NCBI GenBank assembly: GCA_963717475.1
Contig: OY970337.1
Coordinates: 1,302,001 to 1,366,000 of the forward strand
Reading direction: 5' to 3'
Source of the DNA: AC-32 sp963717475
Lineage (GTDB): Bacteria; Actinomycetota; Thermoleophilia; Gaiellales; Gaiellaceae
Length of the DNA: 64,000 nt
Shown here: positions 35,950-44,711 of the stretch, one piece after another
Numbering within the stretch: position 1 is the first letter of the stretch
Layout: the number at the start of each line of letters is the position of its first letter
Position numbers and translations under genes: made by a program
Notes under the pieces: model-generated
What the model was told of the DNA's origin: nothing
Seen by the model: the letters and a program-made list of their open reading frames with translations, nothing else
Database searches by the model: none

Positions 35950-36390
35950 GATCGTCGCGAAGTCCGCCTCGAGCTGCTCCCTGTCTTCCGCGTCGACGAT
36001 CCGAGCGAGAGCCGCACGGCCGAGCTCGACCTGCCTCGCCGCCTGATCCGCGTCGCCCGCGGTCGTGTGGGCACGCGCAAGTGCTTCGTGCGCGGCCGCA
36101 AGGTCCCAGTCCTCCATCTCCTCGGGCGCCGACTCGACCAGCTCGAGGCAGCGGCGCGCATGCCGCAGTGCCGGCTCTGGAAACGCGAGCACCGTATAGA
36201 CGCGCGAGCAGAGCCACTCGCTCCGAGCGCGATTGGCGTTCGTCCCGACCTGGAGCCAGTGGTAAGCCGACGCATGCGCGCAGTGCAGCATCTCGTCGTC
36301 GTCGGCGGGCGTCCGGTCGCTGTTTCGCATCAGCGTCCAGGTCTTGTTGTAGAGCTCGACGCCGAGCTGCCTGTGCTCCTCCGGGTTCAT
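35941..36390 (-). CDS. Hypothetical protein with TPR-like helices
   Basis: The protein (149 residues from ATG 36390; an upstream in-frame start at 36414 is possible) is entirely helical. It has MLHCAHASAYHWLQVGT and paired helices PALRHARRCLELVES and DLAAAHEALARAHTTAGDADQAARQ that look like tetratricopeptide repeats. I have seen similar small actinobacterial proteins but no function is known. It is divergent from the HhH-GPD gene, with 26 bases between starts. Confidence 0.65.
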   Translation of the reverse strand: MNPEEHRQLGVELYNKTWTLMRNSDRTPADDDEMLHCAHASAYHWLQVGTNANRARSEWLCSRVYTVLAFPEPALRHARRCLELVESAPEEMEDWDLAAAHEALARAHTTAGDADQAARQVELGRAALARIVDAEDREQLEADFATIDV

Positions 36391-36416
36391 AGCGGCGGAC
36401 CGGTAGGGTCTCACAG

Positions 36417-36977
36417 ATGGCCGTCGCCGCTCCTGACCGCCTCCACTTCACCGGCAACGACGAAGCCGACGAGCTGATCGCCCGCGACCCGCTCGCGCTG
36501 CTGATCGGGTTCGCACTCGACCAGCAGGTGCCGGTGCAGACCGCTTTCGCAGGACCGCTCAAGATCAAGCAGCGGCTCGGGACGCTCGAGCTCGCGCGGC
36601 GCGACCCGGCCGAGGTCGAGGCCGCCTTTCGCGAGACGCCGGCCGTGCACCGCTTCCCCGGCTCGATGGCCGGGCGCGTGCAGGACCTCTGCGCGCTCGT
36701 CGAGGACGAGTACGGCGGCGACGCGTCGCGGCTCTGGCGCGAGGCGTCCGACGCGGCCGACCTACGCAAGCGGATCTCGGCGCTGCCCGGCTTCGGCGAG
36801 ATGAAGGTCAAGGCGCTTTCCGCGGTGCTGGCGAAGCGGTTCGGCGTCGAGGTCGCGCGTGAGCTCGCGCCGTCGCATCCGACGCTCGGGGACGTGGACT
36901 CGCCCGAGGCGCTCGAGGACTACCAGGCGAAGAAGCGCGCGCACAAGGCGAAGATGCGCGCCGAACGCTCTGGCTAG
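36417..36977 (+). CDS. HhH-GPD-type base excision repair protein (TIGR03252-like)
   Basis: The 186-residue protein begins with FTGNDEADELIARDPLALLIGFALDQQVPVQTAF and has the helix-hairpin-helix ISALPGFGEMKVKALSAVLAKRFG. This matches the small actinobacterial HhH-GPD family related to DNA glycosylases. There is no iron-sulfur cluster. A TAGGGT box at 36404-36409, seven bases before ATG 36417, fits a leaderless promoter. The substrate lesion is unknown. Confidence 0.82.
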   Translation: MAVAAPDRLHFTGNDEADELIARDPLALLIGFALDQQVPVQTAFAGPLKIKQRLGTLELARRDPAEVEAAFRETPAVHRFPGSMAGRVQDLCALVEDEYGGDASRLWREASDAADLRKRISALPGFGEMKVKALSAVLAKRFGVEVARELAPSHPTLGDVDSPEALEDYQAKKRAHKAKMRAERSG

Positions 36978-37779
36978 GCCTCGAGTCGTCGTCTACGTAA
37001 CCCGCGAGCACCCGCAGACGGGCGCTGACCAGCTACTCGTCTTCGACATCGCCGGCGAGCCGGAGTTCGTGTCCGTCGTGCCGGGTGGACGCGTCGAGCC
37101 GGGCGAGACGTTCGACCAGACGGCGGTCCGCGAGCTGCGCGAGGAGACGGGGCTGGAGGTTCGCGTCATGCGGGAGCTCGGCGTCGAGGAGCAACCCAGC
37201 TGGCGCGTCCCCGGTGTGCGCGACGAGAACCACTTCCTGCACGCGGTGCCGTCAGGGCCGACCGCAGACGAGTGGATGCACGGCGGCCTGCGCTGCCGCT
37301 GGGTCCCGCTGCTGAAGAGCACTTCGGTGTACGGAGAGCACGGCGCCTTCCTGGACGCCGTCCTCCGCAAGCGCGTCGTCGCGTACGTGACGCGCAGCCG
37401 TGAGCTACTCGTCTTCGACCACGAAGGGAAGACGCACGTGCCCGCCGGCCGAATCGACGCGCACGAAAGCCTGGAGGAGGGTCTTGCGCGCGAGGTCGAG
37501 GAGGAGACCGGAGTCACGGGCATCCGGGTCATTCGTGAGCTCGCCGGGCCGGAGGAGGTGGCGCGGCTCCACGGCACCGGCGGCAACGAGAGCCACGCGT
37601 TCCATGCGGTGACCGACGCAGCGACGCCCGCGGAGTGGGATCACGTGGTGACGGGCAGCGGCATGGACTCGCAGTTCGTCTTTCGCTGCCGCTGGGCCTC
37701 CCTCGACGAGCCGCCCCTCCTTTGGGGGAAGCCGGATCCTTTGCTCGAACGGGTACGGATGTCGATAGACGAGCCATGA
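36970..37779 (+). CDS. Tandem NUDIX hydrolase (two NUDIX boxes in one chain)
   Basis: The protein (about 269 residues) contains two complete NUDIX boxes: GGRVEPGETFDQTAVRELREETGL near residue 40 and GRIDAHESLEEGLAREVEEETGV near residue 160; both keep the REUXEE core. NUDIX enzymes hydrolyse nucleoside diphosphate-linked compounds. The start is unclear: no ATG, GTG or TTG lies in frame between 36859 (deep inside the HhH gene) and the conserved core. CTG 36970, overlapping the HhH stop as CTGGCTAG, is the only near-core candidate. The stop overlaps the next start as ATGA. Confidence 0.8.
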   Translation: MARPRVVVYVTREHPQTGADQLLVFDIAGEPEFVSVVPGGRVEPGETFDQTAVRELREETGLEVRVMRELGVEEQPSWRVPGVRDENHFLHAVPSGPTADEWMHGGLRCRWVPLLKSTSVYGEHGAFLDAVLRKRVVAYVTRSRELLVFDHEGKTHVPAGRIDAHESLEEGLAREVEEETGVTGIRVIRELAGPEEVARLHGTGGNESHAFHAVTDAATPAEWDHVVTGSGMDSQFVFRCRWASLDEPPLLWGKPDPLLERVRMSIDEP

Positions 37780-38687
37780 CCCGCCGCCTGCTGACCATCC
37801 TCGCGTTCGCGCTCGTGTTCGGTGCCTCGTCAGCCGGCGCGCTTCGACTCCCCTCCGCCCCGCGTTGTCCCGTCTTTCCGAAGACCAACCCGTGGAACCG
37901 GCGCGTGGACAGGCTTCCGGTCGCCCAGAACTCGGCCGCGATCATCGGCTCGATCGGCACGGACACCGGGCTCCACGCCGACTTCGGCTCCGGCCTCTGG
38001 GACGGCTCGCCGATCGGCATCCCCTACGACGTCGTGAGCAAGAAGACGCCGCGGTCACGCGTGACCTTCGAGTACTCCGACGAAAGCGACCACGTCCGCT
38101 ACCCGATCCCGAAGCGCGTCCACATCGAGGGCGGCAGCGACCACCACGCGCTGCTCGTCGACAAGACCGCTTGTCGCCTCTACGAGCTCGGCGGGCTCGA
38201 GAGGCAGAACGGCCGTTGGCACGCCTGGGCCGGCGCGACCTGGAGCCTGCGCTCCAACCACGTGCGGCCCGCCGGCTGGACGTCGGCCGACGCCGCCGGG
38301 CTGCCGATCTTCCCCGGGCTCGCGCGCTACGACGAGGTCAAGCGCGGCGTGATCGACCACGCGCTTCGCTTCACGGTGCAGCGCACCCGGCGCGCGTACA
38401 TCTACCCCGCTCGCCACTACGCGAGCTCGCTGACCGACCCGAGCCTGCCGCCGATGGGCCTGCGGGTCCGGCTCAAGGCGAGCTTCGACGTGCGCGGGTT
38501 CCCTCGCCAGGCGCGGATCGTCCTGACCGCCCTCAAGCGTTACGGGATGATCGTCGCCGACAACGGAGCCGACTGGTACATCACCGGCGCGCCGAACCGC
38601 GGTTGGTCGAACGACCAGCTGCACACACTTGGCCGCGTGACGGGCTCGAACTTCGAGGTGGTCGACACTTCCTCGCTTCACCCGTAA
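37776..38687 (+). CDS. Secreted protein of unknown function
   Basis: The 303-residue protein has a signal peptide (MTRRLLTILAFALVFGASSAGA) and an extracytoplasmic domain with CPVFPKTNPWNRRVDRLPVA, HHALLVDKTACRLYELGGLERQNGRWHAWAGATWSL, GLPIFPGLARYDEV, and DNGADWYITGAPNRGWSND near the end. I recall similar uncharacterised exported proteins in Acidobacteria and Actinobacteria, sometimes with polysaccharide-related neighbours. The function is not known. It overlaps the NUDIX stop by ATGA and converges on the next gene, overlapping by 10 bases. Confidence 0.7.
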   Translation: MTRRLLTILAFALVFGASSAGALRLPSAPRCPVFPKTNPWNRRVDRLPVAQNSAAIIGSIGTDTGLHADFGSGLWDGSPIGIPYDVVSKKTPRSRVTFEYSDESDHVRYPIPKRVHIEGGSDHHALLVDKTACRLYELGGLERQNGRWHAWAGATWSLRSNHVRPAGWTSADAAGLPIFPGLARYDEVKRGVIDHALRFTVQRTRRAYIYPARHYASSLTDPSLPPMGLRVRLKASFDVRGFPRQARIVLTALKRYGMIVADNGADWYITGAPNRGWSNDQLHTLGRVTGSNFEVVDTSSLHP

Positions 38688-39322
38688 CGCGGGTCTGTGC
38701 CGTCGATCGCCCAGTGGCGGCCGGCGTTCGCGAGCCAGCCGCCGCCCTCGCGCGGCATCATCGAATAGCGGCTGATCAGGCGCTGGCCGCCCTCGGCGTC
38801 GCTGTAGAGCACGTCGACCATCCACTCGCTGTGCTCGGCGACTACGCGGTGCGCGTCTGCGAACCCCGGCGCCGAGGGATCGCGGAACGTGCCCTGCCAG
38901 AAGCCGGTCTCGCCGACCGCGAGGAAGATGTCGCGCGTCTGGCGCGTGAAGTCCTCCGGCGGCGGATGCTCGGGGGCCATGATCCGCTCGGGATAGAAGC
39001 ACCAGCCCTGGAGCACGGCGATCCCCGAGCCGACGTTGCGGAGCGACGCCGCGAGGAGCACCGCGTCGTCGGTGCATTCGGCGACGCCCGAGCCGCCCGG
39101 CACCAGGAGGTGGCGGCCTTCCTGGAAGCTGACCTTCTGCTGCGGGTCCTCGAGCCGCGACGGAACGAGCAGCGGGCGCAAGCCGGCGAGCAGTGACCGC
39201 TCGGCGACACGCGCCGCGCGGTTGGCCGACCGCACGGAGGCGAAGGTCGCAAGCGCCAGCACCAGCGTCCCGCCCGCCGTGGCGAGCGCGGAGATCGTCA
39301 CCCAGTCGGCCGCGACCGGCAC
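38678..39322 (-). CDS. Membrane-anchored hypothetical protein
   Basis: The 214-residue protein starts at GTG 39322 with one N-terminal membrane helix (VTISALATAGGTLVLALATFASV) and a soluble part containing VAECTDDAVLLAASLRNVGSGIAVLQGWCFYP. This layout resembles small proteins of unknown function found in many bacteria. It starts ten bases after the MBL hydrolase stop and closes the operon that begins with the LigD polymerase gene. Confidence 0.6.
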   Translation of the reverse strand: MPVAADWVTISALATAGGTLVLALATFASVRSANRAARVAERSLLAGLRPLLVPSRLEDPQQKVSFQEGRHLLVPGGSGVAECTDDAVLLAASLRNVGSGIAVLQGWCFYPERIMAPEHPPPEDFTRQTRDIFLAVGETGFWQGTFRDPSAPGFADAHRVVAEHSEWMVDVLYSDAEGGQRLISRYSMMPREGGGWLANAGRHWAIDGTDPRYG

Positions 39323-39332
39323 GGCCGCGACT

Positions 39333-40064
39333 CTACGTCGGGCCGCGGCCCTTCGCGCGCGTGACGGCGTCGTCCGGCGCCGCGATCGGTTCGCCGTGGC
39401 CCGACAGCAGCTGTGAGACGCCGAGCCCCGTCAGCCGGTCGAGCGAAGCCGTTGCCTGCGCCACGTCGTGCGTGAGGGCCTTCGGCAGCAACTGCGGCCC
39501 ACGCTCGCCCGTGAGCGGGTTGTAGCTGCAGATCGCGTCGCCCACAAAGCAGACGCCGGCAGACTCGGAGACGAGCGCGCAGTGACCGTCCGTATGGCCG
39601 GGCGTGTGCACGACGCGCAGGCCGCCCGCAACGTCGAGCTCCTCGCCGTCCGAAAAGGTCCGGACCTCCTTGATCGGCCGCGGCTTGAGCCCGCCGTTCC
39701 GGCCGAGCTCGAGCATCAACTTCCAGGAGGCGGTGCGAGGCAGGTACGGAAGCATCGAGCCCTCGTTCTTGCCCATCGCCTTTGCGGTCGTTGCCAGGTC
39801 GCGGTCGGACTCGTGCACCCAGACCGGAACGATGAAATCGCTCCTCAACATCTCGGCGACGCCGACGTGATCCGCGTGCCCGTGCGTCAGCACCACCGCC
39901 GTCACATCGGCTTCCGTGCGGCCCAGCTCGGCGCAGCCGCCCGCAAGCTGACTCCGGTAGCCGGGGAGACCCGCGTCGACCACGGTCACGTGCATGCCGT
40001 CGCCGATCAGGTACCAGTTGACGAGGGGGCTGCCGAGCCGAACGACATGCTCGCCGAGCTTCAT
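39333..40064 (-). CDS. MBL-fold metallo-hydrolase
   Basis: The 243-residue protein has the metallo-beta-lactamase fold: VTVVDAGLPG, the zinc-binding LTHGHADHVG near residue 63, VHTPGHTDGH, CFVGDAICS and a final SGHG. All zinc ligands are present. The substrate is not evident; hydrolases of this general type act on thioesters, lactones and phosphodiesters. ATG 40064 lies nine bases after the stop of the upstream oxidoreductase. Confidence 0.88.
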   Translation of the reverse strand: MKLGEHVVRLGSPLVNWYLIGDGMHVTVVDAGLPGYRSQLAGGCAELGRTEADVTAVVLTHGHADHVGVAEMLRSDFIVPVWVHESDRDLATTAKAMGKNEGSMLPYLPRTASWKLMLELGRNGGLKPRPIKEVRTFSDGEELDVAGGLRVVHTPGHTDGHCALVSESAGVCFVGDAICSYNPLTGERGPQLLPKALTHDVAQATASLDRLTGLGVSQLLSGHGEPIAAPDDAVTRAKGRGPT

Positions 40065-40073
40065 CGTCGCCTC

Positions 40074-41498
40074 CTATCCGAGATCGGCGAGAGCTACACG
40101 CGCGGCCGAGTAGCCGCACATGCCGTGGACCCCGCCGCCCGGCGGCGTCGAGGAGGAGCACAGGTACACGCCTCGCAGCGGCGTCCGGTACGGCACGAGC
40201 TTCCGCACGGGCCGGAAGAGGAGCTGGCCCAGGTCCATCGCGCCGCCGTTGAGGTCGCCGCCGACGAGGTTGCGGTTGTGCGCCTCGAGCTCTGTCGGGC
40301 CCAGCGCGTGGCGGGCGAGGATGAGGTCGTGGAAACCGGGCGCGAAGCGCTCGACCTGCGACTCGACGCGCTCGGTCATGTCGACCGTCGAGCCGTTCGG
40401 GACGTGGCAGTACGCCCACGCCGTGTGCTTGCCCGCCGGAGCGCGCGTGTCGTCGAACAGGCTCGTCTGCGCGAGCAGGACGAAGGGCCGCCCGCCCGGC
40501 CGGCCGCTCCAGGCGCCCCATTCCGAAGCCGAGATCTCCTCGAGGCTTGCGCCGAGGTGAACAGTCCCGGCGCGCGCGCACTCGGGAGCCGTCCACGGGA
40601 TCGGCCCGTCGAGCGCCCAGTCGAGCTTGAACGCGCCGGGCCCGTGGCGATACGAGAGCAGCCGACTTCGGTACGAGTGCGACAGCCGCTCGCCGCAGAT
40701 CCGGGCGAGCTCGCGCGGCGAGACGTCGGCCAGCACCACGTCGGCCTGCGGCAGGTCGTCGACGGCGCTCGAAACGTGGATCTCGCCGCCGAGCTCCCGC
40801 AGGCGCGCGGCGAGTGCGTCCGCGAGCCGCTGTGAGCCGCCGCGCGGAAACGGCCAGCCCACCGCGTGACCAAGCGTCAGCAGCGCGAGCCCGAAGCCGC
40901 CGCTCGGCCGGCGCTCGAGCGGCAGCATCGAGTGACCCGCGTGGCCCGCGAACCAGCCGCGTGTCCGCTCCTCGGCGAAGAGGCTCTCGGCGAGGGGCCG
41001 CGCGGCAGACAGGGACGCGCGCAGCGCCGTGACGAGCCCGCGCGACCCGAGGCGGGCGCGCACGTCGAGCGCGCGCCGAGGCGACACCGGCAGCGGCCCG
41101 ATCAGCACGTGCTGAATCTCGCTCCAGGCGGCGACGAGCGGCCCCACGAGCCGCCGGTAGGCAGCCTCGTCCCGCCCGAGCTGAGCGGCGGTCGCCTCGA
41201 GATCTCGCTCGAGCAACAGCGCGCTGCCGTCGTCGAAAGGGTGCGCCGCCGGCGCCTCCGGATGAACCCACTCGACGTCGAGGTCGAGCTCGCGGAAGAA
41301 CGGCGACCCGATCCCGAGCGGATGGATCGACGAGCAGATGTCGTGCACGAATCCCGGCAGCGTCAGCTCCGCCGACTGCATCCCGCCGCCAAGCTGGGCC
41401 TCAGCCTCGTGAAGCTCGACCCCGAAGCCCGCCTGCGCGAGCGCGATCGCCCCCGCGAGGCCGTTCGGCCCCGAGCCGATCACGACGGCGCGCCTCAA
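40074..41498 (-). CDS. FAD-dependent oxidoreductase, phytoene-dehydrogenase (CrtI)-like
   Basis: The 474-residue protein has an N-terminal Rossmann motif VVIGSGPNGLAGAIALAQAG, a following Glu for ribose binding, PFPRGGSQRLADALAARL and the C-terminal GVYLCSSSTPPGGGVHGMCGYSAA block typical of CrtI-like proteins. Close family members are usually annotated as NAD(P)/FAD oxidoreductases and not as true carotenoid enzymes; no crt genes are near. TTG 41498 overlaps the LigD-polymerase stop (TTGA). Confidence 0.85.
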   Translation of the reverse strand: MRRAVVIGSGPNGLAGAIALAQAGFGVELHEAEAQLGGGMQSAELTLPGFVHDICSSIHPLGIGSPFFRELDLDVEWVHPEAPAAHPFDDGSALLLERDLEATAAQLGRDEAAYRRLVGPLVAAWSEIQHVLIGPLPVSPRRALDVRARLGSRGLVTALRASLSAARPLAESLFAEERTRGWFAGHAGHSMLPLERRPSGGFGLALLTLGHAVGWPFPRGGSQRLADALAARLRELGGEIHVSSAVDDLPQADVVLADVSPRELARICGERLSHSYRSRLLSYRHGPGAFKLDWALDGPIPWTAPECARAGTVHLGASLEEISASEWGAWSGRPGGRPFVLLAQTSLFDDTRAPAGKHTAWAYCHVPNGSTVDMTERVESQVERFAPGFHDLILARHALGPTELEAHNRNLVGGDLNGGAMDLGQLLFRPVRKLVPYRTPLRGVYLCSSSTPPGGGVHGMCGYSAARVALADLG

Positions 41499-42412
41499 CC
41501 GCGCAGCGAGCGCAGGGCGGGCCCGAGCGACTGCCCGCCGCGGAGCACGGGCTCGAACAGGTCACCGTCCTGCTCGATCCGCTCCAGCGCCTCGCGCATC
41601 CCGAAGTCCCGCGGCCGCACCTTCTCGTGCAACTCCTCCCACCGCAGCGGCGTCGAGACGGGCGCGCCCGGCTTCGGCCGCACGGAGTAGACCGACGCGA
41701 TCGTCTTGCCGTGCCCGTTCTGGCGGTGGTCGACCAGAACGCCGCGCCGCTTCTTCTTCAGCCACTCCGTGGTCACGAGACCGGGGTTCTCCGCTTCGAG
41801 CCCTCGCGACACCCGCTCGGCGAGCTCGTAGGCGTCCGGGTAGGTCGAACGGCGCGTGATCGGGACGAGCACGTGGATCCCGTCCGCCCCGCTCGTCTTG
41901 ACGTACGAGCGGAGCTCGAGTTGCTCGAGCGCCTCGCGGACGAGGTGCGCGACCTTGATCGCCTGCGCGAAGCCGTTCCGCGTCTCCGGCGGGTCGAGGT
42001 CGAAGACGACGTAGTCCGGCCGCTCGGGCTTGTCGACGCGCGAGTACCAGGCGTTCATGTCGATGCAGTTCATCTGCACCATCCAGACGAGCGCCGCGGG
42101 CTCGTTCACGAGCGTGAAGTCGACGAGCCGCGACTCGCCCTCGCGCGGCCAGGTGCGGAAGCGGCGCGTCGGCAGCCAGTCCGGCTTGCCCTTCGGCGCC
42201 TGCTTGTGGAAGTACGCCTGCTCGCGGATGCCGTGGGGGTAGCGCTTGAGCGTGAACGGCCGGTCGCGCAGGTGCGGGACGATCGCGTCGGCGACCGCGA
42301 CGTAGTAGTGCGCGAGATCGCCCTTCGTGACGCCGTCGCCCGGGAACAGATTCCGCTCTGGATGAGTCACGCGGACGCGGCGCCTGCCGACCTGGAGGAT
42401 CTCTTCGCTCAC
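41495..42412 (-). CDS. ligD: LigD-type polymerase domain protein (stand-alone, NHEJ)
   Basis: The 305-residue protein is the archaeo-eukaryotic primase-like polymerase domain of LigD, which adds nucleotides at non-homologous ends. It shows THPERNLFPGDGVTKGDLAHYY, MVQMNCIDMNAWYSR, the catalytic VFDLDPPE, KTSGADGIHVLVPI and WLKKKRRGVLVDHRQN. No ligase or 3'-phosphoesterase domain is fused. GTG 42412 with a GGAG site upstream is favoured over the upstream ATG 42445. It is the first gene of a four-gene operon. No ku gene is in the window. Confidence 0.88.
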   Translation of the reverse strand: MSEEILQVGRRRVRVTHPERNLFPGDGVTKGDLAHYYVAVADAIVPHLRDRPFTLKRYPHGIREQAYFHKQAPKGKPDWLPTRRFRTWPREGESRLVDFTLVNEPAALVWMVQMNCIDMNAWYSRVDKPERPDYVVFDLDPPETRNGFAQAIKVAHLVREALEQLELRSYVKTSGADGIHVLVPITRRSTYPDAYELAERVSRGLEAENPGLVTTEWLKKKRRGVLVDHRQNGHGKTIASVYSVRPKPGAPVSTPLRWEELHEKVRPRDFGMREALERIEQDGDLFEPVLRGGQSLGPALRSLRG

Positions 42413-42479
42413 TATTCCCGCTCCCGGCGCCGGCAAAGCCGGCACCTCCGCTCCTTGATGAGCTCCGTCGAGCCTACGC

Positions 42480-43196
42480 TCACGCAGCCAGCCTCGTCCA
42501 GGTGAGCTCGTGCTTCAGCGGCAGCCGGTACGGACCGGCGAGAAGCGGCCGCACGCGGGCGAAGAGCCCGTCCCGCTCCGCGGCTCCGAGCGCAGCGATG
42601 GAGCTGGTGGTCGAGTAGAGCGTCAGCAGCTCGTCTGCGTCGACTGCGATCGCTTCCTCGTCACGCTCCTTGCGCAGCGCCTCGAACCGCGAGCCCGCGA
42701 AGGCGTCGTCGAACGGCGGCGGCAGCTGGTCGCGGAAGCGCTCGTAGGGCTCGCGCAGCAGCTCCAGAGCCTCGTCCGGCAGCGGCGGCTCCGTCTCCCA
42801 CCAATGCGTAGAGATGATCGCGAGCCCCCCGCGCGGCCGGAGCACCCGCGCGACCTCGGCGATCGCAACCGCGTGCTCGAACCAGTGGAATGCCTCCCCC
42901 GCGAAGACCGCGTCGACGCTTGCGTCCTCCAGCGGGATCGCCTCGGCGGCACCTGCGAGCGCGGAGCCGTGGACGGCGCGCATGCGCTCGTCGGGCTCGA
43001 CGGCGACGACGTCCGCGAAGCGATGCTCGAGCTCCCGGGTGAGGCGGCCGGTGCCCGCTCCGAGGTCGAGGACCCGCGCGCTCGCGCCGAGCTCGAGCGC
43101 CTCCTGGGAGCGGTCGAGCAGCGCCTTGGAGTACGGCGGCCGGACGCGGTCGTAGGTCTCGGCAACACTTCCGAAGCTGAGGCGACGCTCAGGCAA
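42480..43196 (-). CDS. Class I SAM-dependent methyltransferase, third of three tandem paralogues
   Basis: The 238-residue protein has the SAM-binding VLDLGAGTGRLT, the acidic ADVVAVEPDERMR, FAGEAFHWFEH and ARVLRPRGGLAII. It is of the methyltransferase type 11 kind; the substrate is unknown. TTG 43196 overlaps the stop of the second paralogue by eight bases. The block FGSVAETYDRVRPPY at the N-terminus is shared in pattern with the other two copies. Confidence 0.85.
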   Translation of the reverse strand: MPERRLSFGSVAETYDRVRPPYSKALLDRSQEALELGASARVLDLGAGTGRLTRELEHRFADVVAVEPDERMRAVHGSALAGAAEAIPLEDASVDAVFAGEAFHWFEHAVAIAEVARVLRPRGGLAIISTHWWETEPPLPDEALELLREPYERFRDQLPPPFDDAFAGSRFEALRKERDEEAIAVDADELLTLYSTTSSIAALGAAERDGLFARVRPLLAGPYRLPLKHELTWTRLAA

Positions 43197-43962
43197 GGCG
43201 CGTCCAGTAGGCGACGGTCCGGACGCGCCGCCCGACCACCCGGTCGGCAGGAACCAGCTCGCGCAGGCGCTGTGCGAAGACGTCGCGGTCTTCCTCGGGC
43301 TGGTGCGCAACCGAGCTCACGGAGAGCATGTTGGCGATCCACTCGTCGCGGGTGACGGCGAGATCCCGCTCGACCTCGGCCTCGTGCAGCTTCTCGAAGC
43401 CTTTCTCGAGCGGCCGGCGCCAGTCGCCCGAGAGAACGCGGCCGAGCCCCGGCCGGCCGCCGCGCTCGAACATCTCCCCGATGGCCGCCTCGGCCTCCGG
43501 TCCCATGAAGTCGTAGTCGATCCCGATGTTCCAGAGGATCACGAGCGCGCCGCGCGGCCGCAGGACACGTGCGATCTCGGCGACCGACGCGTCCGAGGCG
43601 AACCAGTGGAACGCCTCCGCCGAGAAGACTGCGTCCACCTCGCCGTCACCGAGCGGGATCGATTCCGCATTCCCGAGCAGCGCCTCCGCCCCAGGAACGA
43701 CCTCCTCCAGCACGGCGAGCATCTCGCCGTCCGGCTCGACGGCGGTCACGCGGGCGAACCGCGGCACGAGCGCCCGGGTCAGCTTCCCGGTCCCCGCGCC
43801 GAGGTCGAGGACGTCCATCTCCTTGCGGAGCCGAAGCTCGGCGATCACGCGGTCGACCAGCTCCTCCGGCCAAAGCGGTCTGCCGAGCTCGTACTCCCGC
43901 GCCGTTCGCCCGAACGCGTCGGGTGGCGCCTCCTTCACCCGGGCTAGAGGCGGATCGTCCAT
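43189..43962 (-). CDS. Class I SAM-dependent methyltransferase, second of three tandem paralogues
   Basis: From ATG 43962 (MDDPPLARVKEA) the protein has 257 residues. SAM motif VLDLGAGTGKLT, then ARVTAVEPDGEM, FSAEAFHWFASDASVAEIARVLRPRGALVIL. It keeps the REYELGRPLWP N-terminal pattern. A GTG at 43971 overlapping the preceding stop (GTGA) is an alternative start and would fit the coupling seen elsewhere. The C-terminus aligns with its neighbours in order and size. Confidence 0.85.
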   Translation of the reverse strand: MDDPPLARVKEAPPDAFGRTAREYELGRPLWPEELVDRVIAELRLRKEMDVLDLGAGTGKLTRALVPRFARVTAVEPDGEMLAVLEEVVPGAEALLGNAESIPLGDGEVDAVFSAEAFHWFASDASVAEIARVLRPRGALVILWNIGIDYDFMGPEAEAAIGEMFERGGRPGLGRVLSGDWRRPLEKGFEKLHEAEVERDLAVTRDEWIANMLSVSSVAHQPEEDRDVFAQRLRELVPADRVVGRRVRTVAYWTRLA

Positions 43963-43967
43963 GTGCG

Positions 43968-44711
43968 TCACGCGCGCACCGCCCACATGACGTGCGCGAG
44001 GTTCGGTACCGCGTACGTTCGCTCGGGAAGCAGGGCGCCGAGTCGCGCGACCTGGCTCTCGCGGTCCTCGCGGCTTGCGATCCAGCTGACCGACCGGAGG
44101 TTGTCGAGCATCGCGGTGCGGTCGAGCACGTGGTCATGGGGAACCGTCGTTCGCCGGTGGACTTCGGCGAACAGGCCGGACTGCTCGAGAAGCTCCTCCC
44201 ACTCGGGCTCCTCGTTCCACGGATGCGGCACCGCGTCGCGCAGCGCACGGACCTCGGCGACGAAGTCCGCCGGCCGTGGGTCGGGTTTGTTCTCGTCAGG
44301 CCCGTTCCAGACGACGGCGAAGATGCCGTTCGCGCGCAGGACGCGCGCGATTTCCGGCAGCGCGGCAGCTTTTTCGAACCAGTGGAACGCTTGCGCCGCG
44401 AACGCGCCGTCCACGGAGGCATCGTCGAGGGGAATGCGCTCGGCCGACCCGGCGAGCGCCGTCGCGGCGGGGACGGCGCGCTCGAGGACTGCGCGCATGT
44501 TCGCGAGCGGCTCGACGGCCGTGACCTCGCGATACCGCGCAGTCAGCAGGCGGGTCAGCTTTCCAGTGCCGGCGCCCAGGTCGAGGACGGACGCGTCTCC
44601 TCCAAGCGGAAGCGCGTCCAGGATTGCCGGTGGATACGTCGGCCGGGTCCGCTCGTACTCCTCGGCGACGAGGTCGAAGCTGAGCTCGCGGCGATCAGGC
44701 GACGCCGGCAA
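43968..44711 (-). CDS. Class I SAM-dependent methyltransferase, first of three tandem paralogues
   Basis: The 247-residue protein carries VAEEYERTRPTYPPAILD, VLDLGAGTGKLTRLL, VTAVEPLANMR, FAAQAFHWFEKAAALPEIARVLRANG and FAVVWNGPDE. TTG 44711 lies inside the last codons of the acyl-CoA dehydrogenase gene (17-base overlap), so the four genes form one translationally linked unit. Confidence 0.85.
   Translation of the reverse strand: MPASPDRRELSFDLVAEEYERTRPTYPPAILDALPLGGDASVLDLGAGTGKLTRLLTARYREVTAVEPLANMRAVLERAVPAATALAGSAERIPLDDASVDGAFAAQAFHWFEKAAALPEIARVLRANGIFAVVWNGPDENKPDPRPADFVAEVRALRDAVPHPWNEEPEWEELLEQSGLFAEVHRRTTVPHDHVLDRTAMLDNLRSVSWIASREDRESQVARLGALLPERTYAVPNLAHVMWAVRA

Noticed and set aside
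36859..36969. N-terminal extension of the NUDIX protein from GTG 36859
   Set aside because: It lies within the HhH-GPD gene in another frame and reads as Arg/Ser/Thr low-complexity sequence.
42428..42442. GCCGGC-AAA-GCCGGC hairpin as a terminator or operator
   Set aside because: The stem is short and lies just upstream of the LigD-polymerase start; such GC palindromes are common by chance at this composition.
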